Below, in pieces: positions 23,920 to 33,678 of a stretch of 64,000 bases of DNA; within the stretch, counting starts at the first letter, position 1; each line of letters starts with the position of its first letter. Position numbers and translations under genes: made by a program. The stretch is from the NCBI GenBank assembly GCA_016271365.2, contig CM057453.1, forward strand, positions 1,075,159,001 to 1,075,223,000, given 5' to 3'. Under the pieces are notes generated by a model. It had not been told where the DNA came from. It did not search any database and saw only the letters and a list, made by a program, of their open reading frames with translations. This stretch comes from Neoceratodus forsteri (taxonomy: Eukaryota > Chordata > Ceratodontiformes > Ceratodontidae).

Positions 23920-24650
23920 ATGTTGCTTGCACGCATGCGCAAGAAACATATTGCGGCAGGTTGCCAGAAGCAGGCTGTGGAGGCACGACACTGTTGTGGC
24001 CAATGCCCCCACAGCCTTTAAAGGCTTAGCCCACTTTTCCCAATGCCGTGGCGTGCTGCTGCTGCTGACACTAGTTCAGCCAGTGTGCCACAACCTTGTA
24101 AGGTTTCAGCCGCTGCAATCAGGGGCCACCTCATCATTGTAGCATCAGCCATTCGCTGCAATGATGGAGTGACCCATCATTGCTGGGTGGAACATTGTAA
24201 TAGTGATATTGTTTGTGAACATGGCGGTGGCTTGCCGCCATGTTCACAAACAATATTCAACAACCCTCACCCGAGAGGTGCCCAATCCCCTCAGCAGCAT
24301 GCCTCCCCACTGTGTTTGTTTGTTGATAGGGCCCCAATCCCCATTGGCTTCAGTGCCCAAGTGATGTTGCCAATGGGGGAGCCTCCCTTTCGGCATTAGT
24401 AACACCCCACTTTTATTTGTGTGCCGGCCAGAGGCGCCCAATCCCCATAAGCATAATGTCACCCCCACACTTTTGTTGTGTGCCAGCGGGAATTCCCAAT
24501 TCCCATCAGCATAATGTAACCCCCTTTTGTTAGGTGTGCTGACGGGGTGCCTAATCCTCATCTGCTACAGCTGCCCCCCAAAGAGTTTGTTGGCACGCTG
24601 GAAGCCCACCCCAGCATGCCACATGCCTCTGTTAAAAAAAATGGTCCCAC
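23920..24650 (+). repeat. GC-rich 3' region with degenerate CCCAATCCCCAT units
   Basis: About 85-bp imperfect units containing TGCCCAATCCCCAT or variants lie at 24,290, 24,340, 24,430, 24,495 and 24,545. The same family occurs at 47,315-47,480 with about 60-bp steps. The start (TTGCTTGCACGCATGCGCAA, then ACATATTGCGGCA) matches 47,072-47,110. A perfect 22-bp inverted repeat lies at 24,206-24,256. No gene seen. Confidence 0.6.
24206..24256. repeat. Perfect inverted repeat, 22-bp arms, 7-bp loop
   Basis: ATATTGTTTGTGAACATGGC-GG, loop TGGCTTG, then the exact complement. The core GGCGG/CCGCC is GC-rich. As RNA it would form a strong hairpin in the LINE 3' region. Confidence 0.9.
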
Positions 24651-24879
24651 AATTTTTTTTTTACCCTGTCAAATAAGAAAACAGTCCCTCATGGTCTCCC
24701 AGCCCCCCTCCCACAACCCGCGCCCACCAACTGCGCACCCTGCCTCTACACACACCCCCACCCAATACTTACATCTGGAGTCTGGTGCGATGATCTTCCG
24801 TGGACTGGGAACATGTCTGCACTCCTCAAAGTTGACCGCGAACTGAGGAAATGCCGGTAAGCTGTATAATGGAATAAAT

Positions 24880-25580
24880 AGGGTTTTTTCAACTCTGTTG
24901 CATATCTCAGGCATTTTTTGGAATTTTGGCACCAAATTTTCAACATGGGGTTTTTGGGACCCCTTCTCATGAATTCTGGCATGGTCATGGTGTTAATCAG
25001 CCCCAAAAGGTGATTTCACAGTCACTGCATGGAATCACCTTTCACGACCGATTAATGAAACAACAGTGCCAGTGTTCATGAGGTGAGATCTCAAAAAGCC
25101 TATGTTGCAAATTTGGTGGAAAAAATCCAAAAAATGACTGTTTTACAAGCGTGCATTGTGCAGTTTGCACGCACACTCGTTAAGTTCACGGATTTATAAT
25201 ATTTTCACTCCAGATGTGTTTTTGCAGCACAGAATAGCGCAGTCGCAGTGGTAAATCTGTGTTCAGGACACATTATGAAAATGACAGTGACACTGTTCAT
25301 TAGCAGAGGTCTTAAAATGCTTATGTTGAAAATTTTGTGATGAAACTCCATAAAATGACTGTTTTATGAGCGTGCATTGTGCAGTTTCCACTCACCCCTG
25401 TAACTTCACAAATTAGTAATATTTTCATGCCAGATTTTCAACACTGGCATTATTCCACACCTCCTTATGAACAGTACAGCTGTCATTTTCCACATACTGG
25501 CCGAAATGTGCTTTCACGCTTCTGGTCCAGAATACCGCAGTCGCTATTGGAAATCAGTGTTTGGGACAGATTAGGATCAA
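24880..25580 (+). repeat. About 260-bp degenerate repeats (AAATCACCTTT / CATGAGGTG type)
   Basis: Recurring blocks are ATTTTCACTCCA, TTTTCAACAT, CTCATGAACAGTACAGCTGT, GTCATTTTCCACATACTGG and GGAATCACCTTT. Two to three copies lie here, and the same family occurs at 52,540-53,400 and 55,140-55,690. No coding sequence. Confidence 0.75.
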
Positions 25581-28500
25581 GCAAGTGGGGGGGGAAGTAA
25601 CTGAGCTCAACTGAGCTCTGTTGGGACTGCTGCAGATTTCTTTGTGGGCAGGAAAAGCACAGGCAGCAGCCCCATACAAAAGGGCAGCCTGCAGCACCGG
25701 GAGACACAGAACAAGTGCGTGAGGGAGGGGGAGTGAGTGAGCTCAACGGAGCTCTGTTGGGACTGCGGCAGATTTCTTTGTTGGCAGAAAAAGGCAGCAA
25801 TGCATGCAGGGGCCCAGTACAAAAGGGCAGCCTGCAGCGCCAGGAGACACAGAACAAGCACGTGAGGGAGGGGGAGTGAGCGAGCTCAACCCAGGTCACA
25901 TCTGGAAATGAGTGGATGTACGCTCAGTATTCTTATCTGGTTAATCTCATTAATAAATAAATAAATAAATAACAGAGCTCTATCATGACTGCTGAGGGTT
26001 TCTTTGTGGGCAGAAAAGGGTGGCAACACAGGCAGGAGCCCTGTGCAAAAGGGCAGCCTGCAGCACTGGCAGAAACAGAATGAGTGAGTGAGAGAGGGGG
26101 AGTGAGTGAGGTCAAAGGAGCTCTGTCGGGACTGCTGCAGATTTCTTTGTGGGCAGAAAAAGGTGCCAACAGAGGAAGGAGCCCAGTACAAAAGGGCAGC
26201 CTGCAGTGTCAGGAGAAACAGAATGAGTGCGTGAGACAGGGGGAGTGAGCGACCTCAATGGAGCTCTGTCGGGACAGCTGCGGATTTATTTGAGGGCCAA
26301 TGCAGGCAGGATCCCAGTACAAAAGGGTAGCCTGCAGTGCTGGGAGAAACACAATGAGTGAGTGAGAGGTGGAGAGTGAGTGAGCTCAACCGAGCTCTAT
26401 CCTGACTGCTGCAGATTTCTTTGTGGGCAGGAAAAGGTGGCAGCAGAGGCAGAAACCCAGTACAAAAGGGCAGACTGCAGCGCTGGCAGAAACGGAATGA
26501 GCGAGTGAGAGAGGGGGAGTGAGCGAGCTCAATGGAGCTCTGTCTGGAGTGCTGCAGATTTCTTTGTGGGCAGAAAAAGGTGCCAACAGAGGCAGGAGCC
26601 CAGTACAAAAGTGCAGCATGCAGCACCAGGAGAAATAGAATAAGCGAGTGAGACAGGGGGAGTGAGCGACCTCAACAGAGCTCTATCATGACTGCTGCAG
26701 ATTTATTTGTGGGAAGAAAAAGGCGGCAATCAGGCAGGAGCCCAGTACAAAAGGCCAGCCTGCAGTGCTGGCAGAAACGAAATGAGCGAGTGGGGGGGGA
26801 GTGAGTGAGCTCAGCGGAGCTCTGTTGGGACTGCTGCAGATTTCTTTGTGGGCAGAAAAAGGCAACAATGCACGCAGGGGCCCAGTACAAAAGAGCAGCC
26901 TGCAGCAGTGGGAGAAACAGACTGACTGAGTGAGAGAAGAGGAGTGCACAAGCTCAATGGAGCTCTATCGTGACTGTTGCAGATTTCTTTGTGGGCAGAA
27001 GAAGGTGGCAACACAGGCAGGAGCCCAGTACAAAAGGGCAGCCTGGAGCGGCAGCAGAAACGGAATGAGTGAGTGTGAGAGAGGGAGTGAGCGAGCTCAG
27101 TGAAGCTCTGTTGGGACTGCTGTAGATTTCTTTGTGGGCAGAAAAAGGTGCCAACAGAGGCAGGAGCCCAGTACAAAAGGGCAGCCTGCAGCACCAGGAG
27201 AAACAGAATGAGCGAGTGAGACAGGGGGAGTGAGTGACCTCAACGGAGCTCTAGCATGACTGCTGCAGATTTCTTTGCGGGCAGAAAAAGGCGGCAATGC
27301 AGGCAAGAGCCCAGTACAAAAGGCCAGCCTGCAGTGCCGGCGGAAACAGAATGAGCGAGTGAAAGAGGGGGAGTGAGCGAGCTCAACGGAGCTGTGTCAG
27401 GACTTCTGTAGATTTCTTTGTGGGCAGAAAAATCTGCCAACGCAGGCAGAAGCCCAATACACAAGGGCAATCTGCAGCAGCGGGAGACACAGAATGAGCG
27501 AGTGAGAGAGGGAGAGTGAGCGAGCTCAACGGAGCTCTATTGTGACTGCTGTAGATTTCTTTGTGAGCAGAAGAAGGCGACGCAGGCAGGAGCCTAGTAC
27601 AAAAGGGGAGCCTGCAGCGCCAGCAGAAACAGAATGAGCAAGTGAGAGAGGGGAAGTCAGCAAGCTCAATGGAGCTCTGTCAGGACTGCTGCAGATTTCT
27701 TTGTGGGCTGAAAAAGGTGCCAACAGAGACAGGAGCCCAGTACAAAAGGGCAGCCTGCAGTTCCAGGAGAAACAGAATGAGCGAGTGAGACGGGGGAGTG
27801 AGCAAGCTCAACGGAGCTGTATCCTGACTGCTGCAGATTTCTTTGTGGGCAAAAAAAGGTGGCAACACAGACAGGAGCCCAGCACAAAAGGGCAGCCTGC
27901 AGCAGCGGGAGCCGCAGAACGAGCGAGTGAGGGAGGGGGAGTGAGTGAGCTCAATGGAGCTCTGTTAGGACTGCTGCGGATTTCTTTGTGGGCAGAAAAA
28001 GGCAGCAATGAATGCAGGGGCCCAGTACAAGAGGGCAGCCTGCAGCAGCGGGAGAAACAGAATGAGTGAGTGAGAGAAGGGGAGTGAGCAAGTTCAACGG
28101 ACCTGTGTTGGGACTGCTGCAGATTTCTTTGTGGGCAGTAAAAGCTGCCAATGCAGGCAGAAGCCCAGTACAATAGGGTAGCCTGAAGCAATGGGAGACA
28201 CAGAATGAACGAGTGAGGGAGAGGGAGTGAGCGAGCTCAACAGAGCTCTGTTGGGACTGCTGCTGATTTCTTTGTGGGCAGAAAAAGGCAGCAATGCACC
28301 CAGGGGCCCAGTACAAAAGGGCAGCCTGTCACGGCAGGAGAAACAGAATGAGTGAGTGAGAGAGAGGGAGTGAGCGAGCTCAGTGGAGCTCTATCATGAC
28401 TGCTGCGGATTTCTTTGTGGGCAGAAAAAGGCGGCAACGCAGGCAGGAGCCCAGTACAAAAGGGCAGCCTGCAGCGCCGGCAGAAACGGAACGAGCGAGT

Positions 28501-28815
28501 GACAGAAGGGGAGTGAGCAAGCTCAACGGACCTGTGTCAGGACTACTGCAGATTTCTTTGTGGGCAGAAAAAGACACCAACAGAGGCAGGAGCCCAGTAC
28601 AAATGGGCAACCTGCAGCGCTAGGAGAAACAGTATGAACAAGTGAGAGAGGGGGAGTGAGCCACCTCAACGGAGTTCTGTCGGGACAGCTGCAAATTTCT
28701 TTGTGGACAGAAAAGGGTACCAATACAGGCAGAAACCCAGTACAAAACAGCAGCCTGCAGCACCAGGAGAAACAGAACGAGCAACTGACAGAGGGGCAGT
28801 GAGTGGGCTCAATGG
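25580..28815 (+). repeat. 143-bp satellite array, about 22 copies
   Basis: Anchor CAGTACAAAAGGGCAGCCTG recurs from 25,827 to 28,739 with spacings of 138-146 bp, mostly 142-144. Each unit holds GAGCTCTGTCGGGACTGCTG, ATTTCTTTGTGGGCAG, the anchor, and a GAGCGAGTGAGAGAGGGGGA block. A foreign segment of about 85 bp (25,888-25,975, including an AATA microsatellite) sits in one of the first units. Since 143 is not a multiple of three, each frame shifts every unit, and the many minus-strand open frames (AHKEICSS, PFVLGSCL) are passive by-products. Confidence 0.95.
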
Positions 28816-28824
28816 ACCAACACA

Positions 28825-28965
28825 ATCAACATTCAGCATTGACAAATGCTTGTTTCATTTTGTGATTATGTATTCTGTTTTCCTTTTGTTTTTGTTATCC
28901 ATTTGAATATTGTTATTTGTACCTGTATAATTTTGCATTTTTTAAAATAAAAATTCCCCTACTCT
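28825..28965 (+). repeat. Tx1-like terminal 3' tail and right copy of target motif
   Basis: CAATCAACATTCAGCATTGA and CAAATGCTTGTT open a T-rich tail ending TTTTAAAATAAAAATTCCCC TACTCT at 28,965. The first blocks recur at 55,690-55,730. The motif AATTCCCCTACTCT at 28,952-28,965 is the right target copy. Confidence 0.7.
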
Positions 28966-28975
28966 TTTTGAGAAG

Positions 28976-29134
28976 TGCCATGGGATCTTTTTTTTTTTTT
29001 TTTTATTTAGTTTATTTTATAACTTGAGAAAAGTCGAAACATGGTTGAGACATAACAAGAATGTTTACATCTTTTAAGCAAACAATTTTAAAAGGAAAGA
29101 AAAGAAAAAAAAAGGGCATTGCCATGGGATCTTT
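28976..29134 (-). mobile_element. Short A-tailed retrocopy with 15-bp target duplication
   Basis: TGCCATGGGATCTTT at 28,976-28,990 is repeated exactly at 29,120-29,134. Between them is a block of about 130 bp with a long T run at the left (an A tail on the minus strand) and a pyrimidine-rich right end when read on the minus strand. A long exact duplication plus a poly(A) tail are marks of L1-type retroposition. The source sequence was not identified. Confidence 0.8.
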
Positions 29135-29345
29135 AACATCCACCTGAACAGGCAGATGGGACCTCAGTTTAATGTCTCATCCGGAAGAGGGAACCTCAGG
29201 ACTGCAGCACCCCCCTCATGCTGCACTACAGTGTCAGTATTGGGATTTAACCCAGGTGCCTGATGTGGGGAAAGAACCCATAACTTTCTGATCTCCTGGC
29301 CTCAGAGGTGAGTGTGCTACTTGCTGAGTCACTGACACTGCATCT

Positions 29346-30259
29346 GATATCCATATATGACTGTGAACTGTCATTCAGTTTGTGGCTGCTATGGATGTGA
29401 GTGGAGGGTCTGTGCTAGTAGCTGTACACCATAGGCTAGGGGCAAGTGGGGGCAGTTGTAGTGGTACTGGGTGGGTTGGTTGGGGGTAGATATCATACTT
29501 ATGGGGCGGGGAACCACTCAACACCAAGGATGTGGTATGGAAGAATTACAGCTCTTGCCAGACTACTAATTGGGGCACATGGGGAACCCTGGTCTGGATA
29601 TCAGGCAAATGGTACAGAGAAATTACTGATCTTATCAAGTGTCTGAATGCGGCCCAGTTGATCAGTAGTTGGGGGGGCTGCTGGACACATGGGACAAATG
29701 TCTTATTACACAGGCATGCAATTTGGAGGGGTGGGGCACTGGACACCTGGACAGTTAGTCCATGTACCAGTGGGGGGACCGGGCTAGTGGGAGCCTGACA
29801 TGGCCAGATGTTGGGAGTGTAGGAATGCACAGCCCATAACACTTGGTTTGGGGAACCAGTAACTAGTGTTGCACTAATGGATAATTACACCTCCCCAAAC
29901 CTCCCAGCATGCCAATGTGCCTATGCGTAAGTGCTGTCAGCTGCTTTACACAGGTGCATGAGGATGGATTAGGGCCCCTTACAAATGGACTAGTGACTTG
30001 GCAACCAAGCAATCATGTGGCCCTTTGCAGTACTATCCTGCTTTAGAGGTGCAAATTGGGATTAGCAAATTGATGACCTGTCTAACACTTGCAAAAAAAG
30101 CTTGAATGTTCTGCCTTACGGCTTTTTAAAACCATTGTAACTCTATTAAATGGTTTAAAAGCTTTATTTTTATGTTTAGTTCTGTGTATGTTCATTCTCT
30201 AGGATGTCTTGCTTGATGTCATGCTAGTATGCTCTGTGCCCTTATGTCTGTAGTTGCTA
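29346..30259. other. No recognised feature
   Basis: I see no protein motif, tandem repeat or match to other repeats in the window. Open frames here are short and without family features. Confidence 0.4.
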
Positions 30260-30425
30260 ATGTTTCATTGCTGTATGCTGCAATACAATAATGTACCTTC
30301 TACTGTTTCACGTTGATGAATTTCGCTGTACACTCCCATTTGCCTTTCTCCCAGGATGCACCGTGAGACGAGCAACTTGTTCAGTGTGCCCTTCCTGGCG
30401 AAACATTTCAATGAATAAATTTCCA
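30260..30425 (+). mobile_element. L2-like LINE 3' tail
   Basis: CTCCCAGGATGCACC, TTGTTCAGTGTGCCCTTCC and TGGCGAAACATTTCAATGAATAAAT match the L2-like tails at 7,826-7,900 (complement) and 61,320-61,405. It is severely 5'-truncated; its left boundary is approximate. Two small hairpins follow (TGTAGCATG with CATGCTACA; CTAAAACTGTG with CACAGTTTTAG). Confidence 0.6.
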
Positions 30426-33329
30426 GACTGTAGCATGATAAAAACCATGCTACAATCCACGTTCTAAAACTGTGTTTAACCCTGCACAGAGGTAGGCAAG
30501 AGCACAGTTTTAGACCAACACTGCTGCCTTAACCCATGCTGACATCAGTGTGGAAGTGATTTGTGTTGAAATATGAGTTGAGACAACCACAATGACCAAA
30601 ATCCATGTTTTTGGCTTGTGAACCCTCTCTGGTGCTGTCCTAGAGAGGGTCACTATCCCTGCCATGCAGGCCTGACCACAGTTAAGGGGCCTGGGTTCCC
30701 ATACTTGATATTACTGGAGGTCCTTTCCCAAGATCACAAATAAAATGGCAGTGCCACCCAGAGTACATTTATGTGGGTCTGATCTCTACCAGTACAACCC
30801 CCTATATTGTCGTACCAACCCACCTGCCCAACAGTTGCCCCATACATGGACTTACCAGAATCGAACATCCCCACATTCCACATTATTCATCATTCATTTC
30901 TAGTAATAACATGCTTACTAAAATCAAACTTTTGAGTCAGACCTTTTTAAAACAGTAACAACATTATTTACACAGGGAGGGTAGGATGGGGTAGAATGGA
31001 ATAGAGGTTAAGCAATATTTTAAATTTGCATTTTAAAGATTTAACATTTTCCCAAACAGCATTCCCCTTTTTGATTTTAACCCAAATCACCTTTTGATAA
31101 TGCAGCTACCAAACTACCTGACTATCTAACTGCTGCAAGTGTTACCAAACCCAAACCCACTGGTACCACTTCAGAAAGACACCCCAAATTTTGTCCCTGG
31201 GTTGCTAAATGCCAAGCTGCAGGTCTGAGGTGCAGCTGGTCGGTAGGAGCTGGCACGTCCACCTGAACCAGGTAACCCCCCACATGTTACCCGTGATTGC
31301 TTTAAACGTTGAACTGGCCTTCAGCGCCAGTGGTCTTGAACACAGATAACTATATATATTCCCCGGGTGCAGGGCAATTCCTGCCCTCACTCATGGCTGT
31401 GCTGTATTAGTCCTTAGATGGCACACATGACTGAAGTCCTGGGGTAGGTGGATCAGCAGACGGAGAACTGGGCCTGATGCTTAACGCTTGAAGGCGTAGA
31501 AGCTGCAGCTTAGATCTTCAGTATGACCAAAGGTCTTGCAGCCCGTCTCCCTTCCCCAGCCCACAGAGGCCCACTGCAGGGCATCACACAAGGCCCGCCA
31601 GCCACAAGGGACCCAGACATGGGAGCATCCCCATGGACCTGCTCCCCCACAGGTCAGAGCACCCCAGCACCCAGGGCACAAACCCACAATCCCTTGCTTC
31701 CAGCGGCCCCACTTGATGGGGGTCAGCGAGCTCCCCACCTGGCACATTTAGGATGGATTCTTCAGATTATTTCCATTCTTTCCTCAATTACCTGCTGCAG
31801 TGTGTAGTCAAGCGGTCTCAGCTACTTTCACGAATATCAGGCTCGGGGGGGGACTGTGCAGAGTCTGAAAATCCAGGGGTTTGCCACAACAGTCTCCCAT
31901 CTTGCTGCATCTTGGGAGCAGACAGCAGGCACCCACCCTGACAGCACCCGGTCATCCCCCTGCCCCCACAGTCTTTCAGCTCTAACACAGTAGCCACTCT
32001 TGTGCTCTGGCTCACATACAAGTTCAGCAACACTTTTTCAGAAATACATCAAGAATGGCCCCTTTCTCACCATGCAGGTGCTGGTTGACTCCAGACAGAA
32101 GAGGCTCTCTCTTCAACTTCTTAAAACCTGGGTTCCAATCCAATTTTCATATCCATTTTCTACAATCCAGTTTTCTCTGCCAAAAAACAGTCCTTTAACC
32201 TTGTCTTTCCCTTGCCCGATGTGGTGCAGATGAAACTGAAAAGGTTTTCTCCCCATCCTCTTGACACAAATCCATCCATTTCCTTAATCCTTTTTCTCAA
32301 TCCATTTAACCTTTACTCTGAACAGTTTCACCACTGTGGTGCAATTTCTCTGTGCAGTAACAGAATACTACAGTTCTCCCTCTCTGCAGAGCTGCCTGCA
32401 AAATCCTCTCTTTTCTCTCTAGATGGGGAAAGGCACAACCAGCTCTGGGGGACAGACCGTTGGCAGCCCCCAGGCAGCCCCCTCACATCCTTGCAGCCCC
32501 ACCTTCTCCCTAGGGGCTGGAGACTCCCCTCTCTGTGGAAGGGTTCCCACTGAACTGAACTCAGAAACCAAAGTTCTTTCCCCATTGGCAGGAGCCACTG
32601 TCCTCAACCAAAATTGACATGTATGAGGTTCCCTTGACACCTCACTGGTTGCTGAAAAAGGCACCCAGATTTTCCCCGGTATTTTTCCCCAACAGTCTTC
32701 ACTGAAGCTCTGCTCTTTAGCAGCCTCTTCCCTCTGATGGTCCAGTACAAAATTTAACATTTTTAGTTATTTTCTAGCCGGTCGCTAACGCTGAAACTTG
32801 TTTTCCCCAGCAGCAGACAGGTTGAGAAATATGTGTAATATAACAGCAGCAGGAATGAGGGATAAATGTTCTAGCTCTACCTGGATTAGATGAGTGGGGG
32901 ACCACCAGACTGCCAAGGAATTAATTTTTTTTTTGTGTCCAGTTCTGACAGTGTGTGTGTGTGCGTGCGGGGGAGATTGCTGGCAGGCTGCGTGTGCCCA
33001 GTTAAAACACGATTCCCAGAATCATTAACTAACACTAACCAGGCAGTATGTTAGCACTTCCAGAAAGCATTTAATATACCTGTACACCTTATATGCATTA
33101 GAGTAACTCCCAGTTGTATGGGCACCTGATTGCACTTAGTAATCATGTGCCAAAAAAAAAAAAAATAGTGCCATGCTAACAGGTTAGCATTGCACAGAAG
33201 AATACTTTTTAAAATAGTACCAGCCCATGCTTATCAAAGTGCAGTGCTAATTCTGTTACAGTGGTATGTGGGCCCCATTTTCAGATTAGTGTTGTGCACT
33301 CCTAATTGTGGCACCTGAGATAGTGCACA
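30426..33329. other. No recognised feature; possible remnant of the giant element's own interior
   Basis: 2.9 kb without a match to CR1, L2, Tx1, SINE or satellite in this window. GC content rises at 31,490-31,760 and 32,420-32,620. A TG microsatellite lies near 32,950. Near 33,280 GTGGGCCCCATTTTCAGATT recalls the MITE-like ends seen elsewhere. Open frames of up to 113 codons show no family motif and overlap on both strands. Confidence 0.35.
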
Positions 33330-33678
33330 GCCACAGAAGGTGGTGGTAAATGGCACTCACTCCAATGAGGAGAGATTGACCAGTAGGGTGCCGGAGGGCT
33401 CAGTAATGGGATAAGTCCTCTTCAGTGTCTTTACAAGTGGCATAACAGAAGAACTGGAAGGGAAGATGCGCCTTTTTGCGGATGACACCACAATCTGTAA
33501 TGGTGTTGATAGGTGCAGATGGAGAGAATGAGTAGGGACCTTAGAAAACTCAAAGAGTGGTATGGGACATGGCAGCTCGTGTTAAAAGCCAAAAAGTGCA
33601 AAATCAAGCATCTACGGCATAGAAACCTAGAGGCTGAATATAAAATGTACAGGGAGGAACTGATGGTTACTAAGAAGG
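33330..33678 (+). pseudogene. CR1 LINE internal RT fragment
   Basis: EGSVMG-type codons at 33,390 match VPQGSVLGP. LFADDTTICN-like codons at 33,473-33,500 contain an intact FADD box, and WQLVLKAKKCKIKHLRHRN (33,570) is the following CR1 block. Both ends are missing, so this is not a simple 5'-truncated insertion: the right side runs straight into the inner end of the right inverted repeat. Confidence 0.75.

Larger units (their letters stand above)
23161..28951 (+). mobile_element. Second Tx1-like LINE, 5'-truncated, with a satellite-bearing 3' region
   Basis: Begins after AATTCCCCTACTTT with a decayed ORF2 C-terminus (23,165-23,680). Then come about 0.6 kb of GC-rich degenerate repeats, the AAATCACCTTT-type repeats, a 143-bp satellite array and a T-rich tail ending AAATAAAAATTCCCCTACTC inside the SINE. 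The same order of ORF2 end, GC-rich part and AAATCACCTTT repeats, then a satellite and CAATCAACATTCA, occurs at 46,480-55,757, so the long 3' part belongs to the element. Treating all of it as 3' UTR is an inference. Confidence 0.6.
16695..29345 (-). mobile_element. tRNA-headed SINE, split by a Tx1-clade LINE array
   Basis: The two halves are 16,695-16,803 (TTTTTAGTGAAAGGGAGG, TTTGGCCAGGGCACTGGGG, AATTCCCCTACTCT) and 28,952-29,345 (AATTCCCCTACTCTTTTTG, AGAAGTGCCATGGGATC, TAATGTCTCATCCGGAAGA). Put together they resemble, on the minus strand, a widespread vertebrate SINE I recall from sharks and others (HE1-like; from memory). The tRNA-like head is at 29,265-29,345: TGACTCAGCAAGTAGCACAC resembles an A box and ATGGGTTCTTTCCCC a B box. 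The duplicated 14-bp motif at the break is the Tx1 target copy. A second, A-tailed retrocopy is nested at 28,991-29,119. Confidence 0.65.

Noticed and set aside
25483..28825. Many 60- to 138-codon minus-strand frames in the 143-bp array
   Set aside because: All are the same satellite read in rotating frames; no independent gene.
29265..29345. tRNA gene
   Set aside because: Only box-like similarity; attached to a SINE body and unable to form a cloverleaf.
31523..32760. Host exons in a GC-richer stretch
   Set aside because: Frames overlap on both strands, lack splice-supported continuity and show no recognisable protein family.
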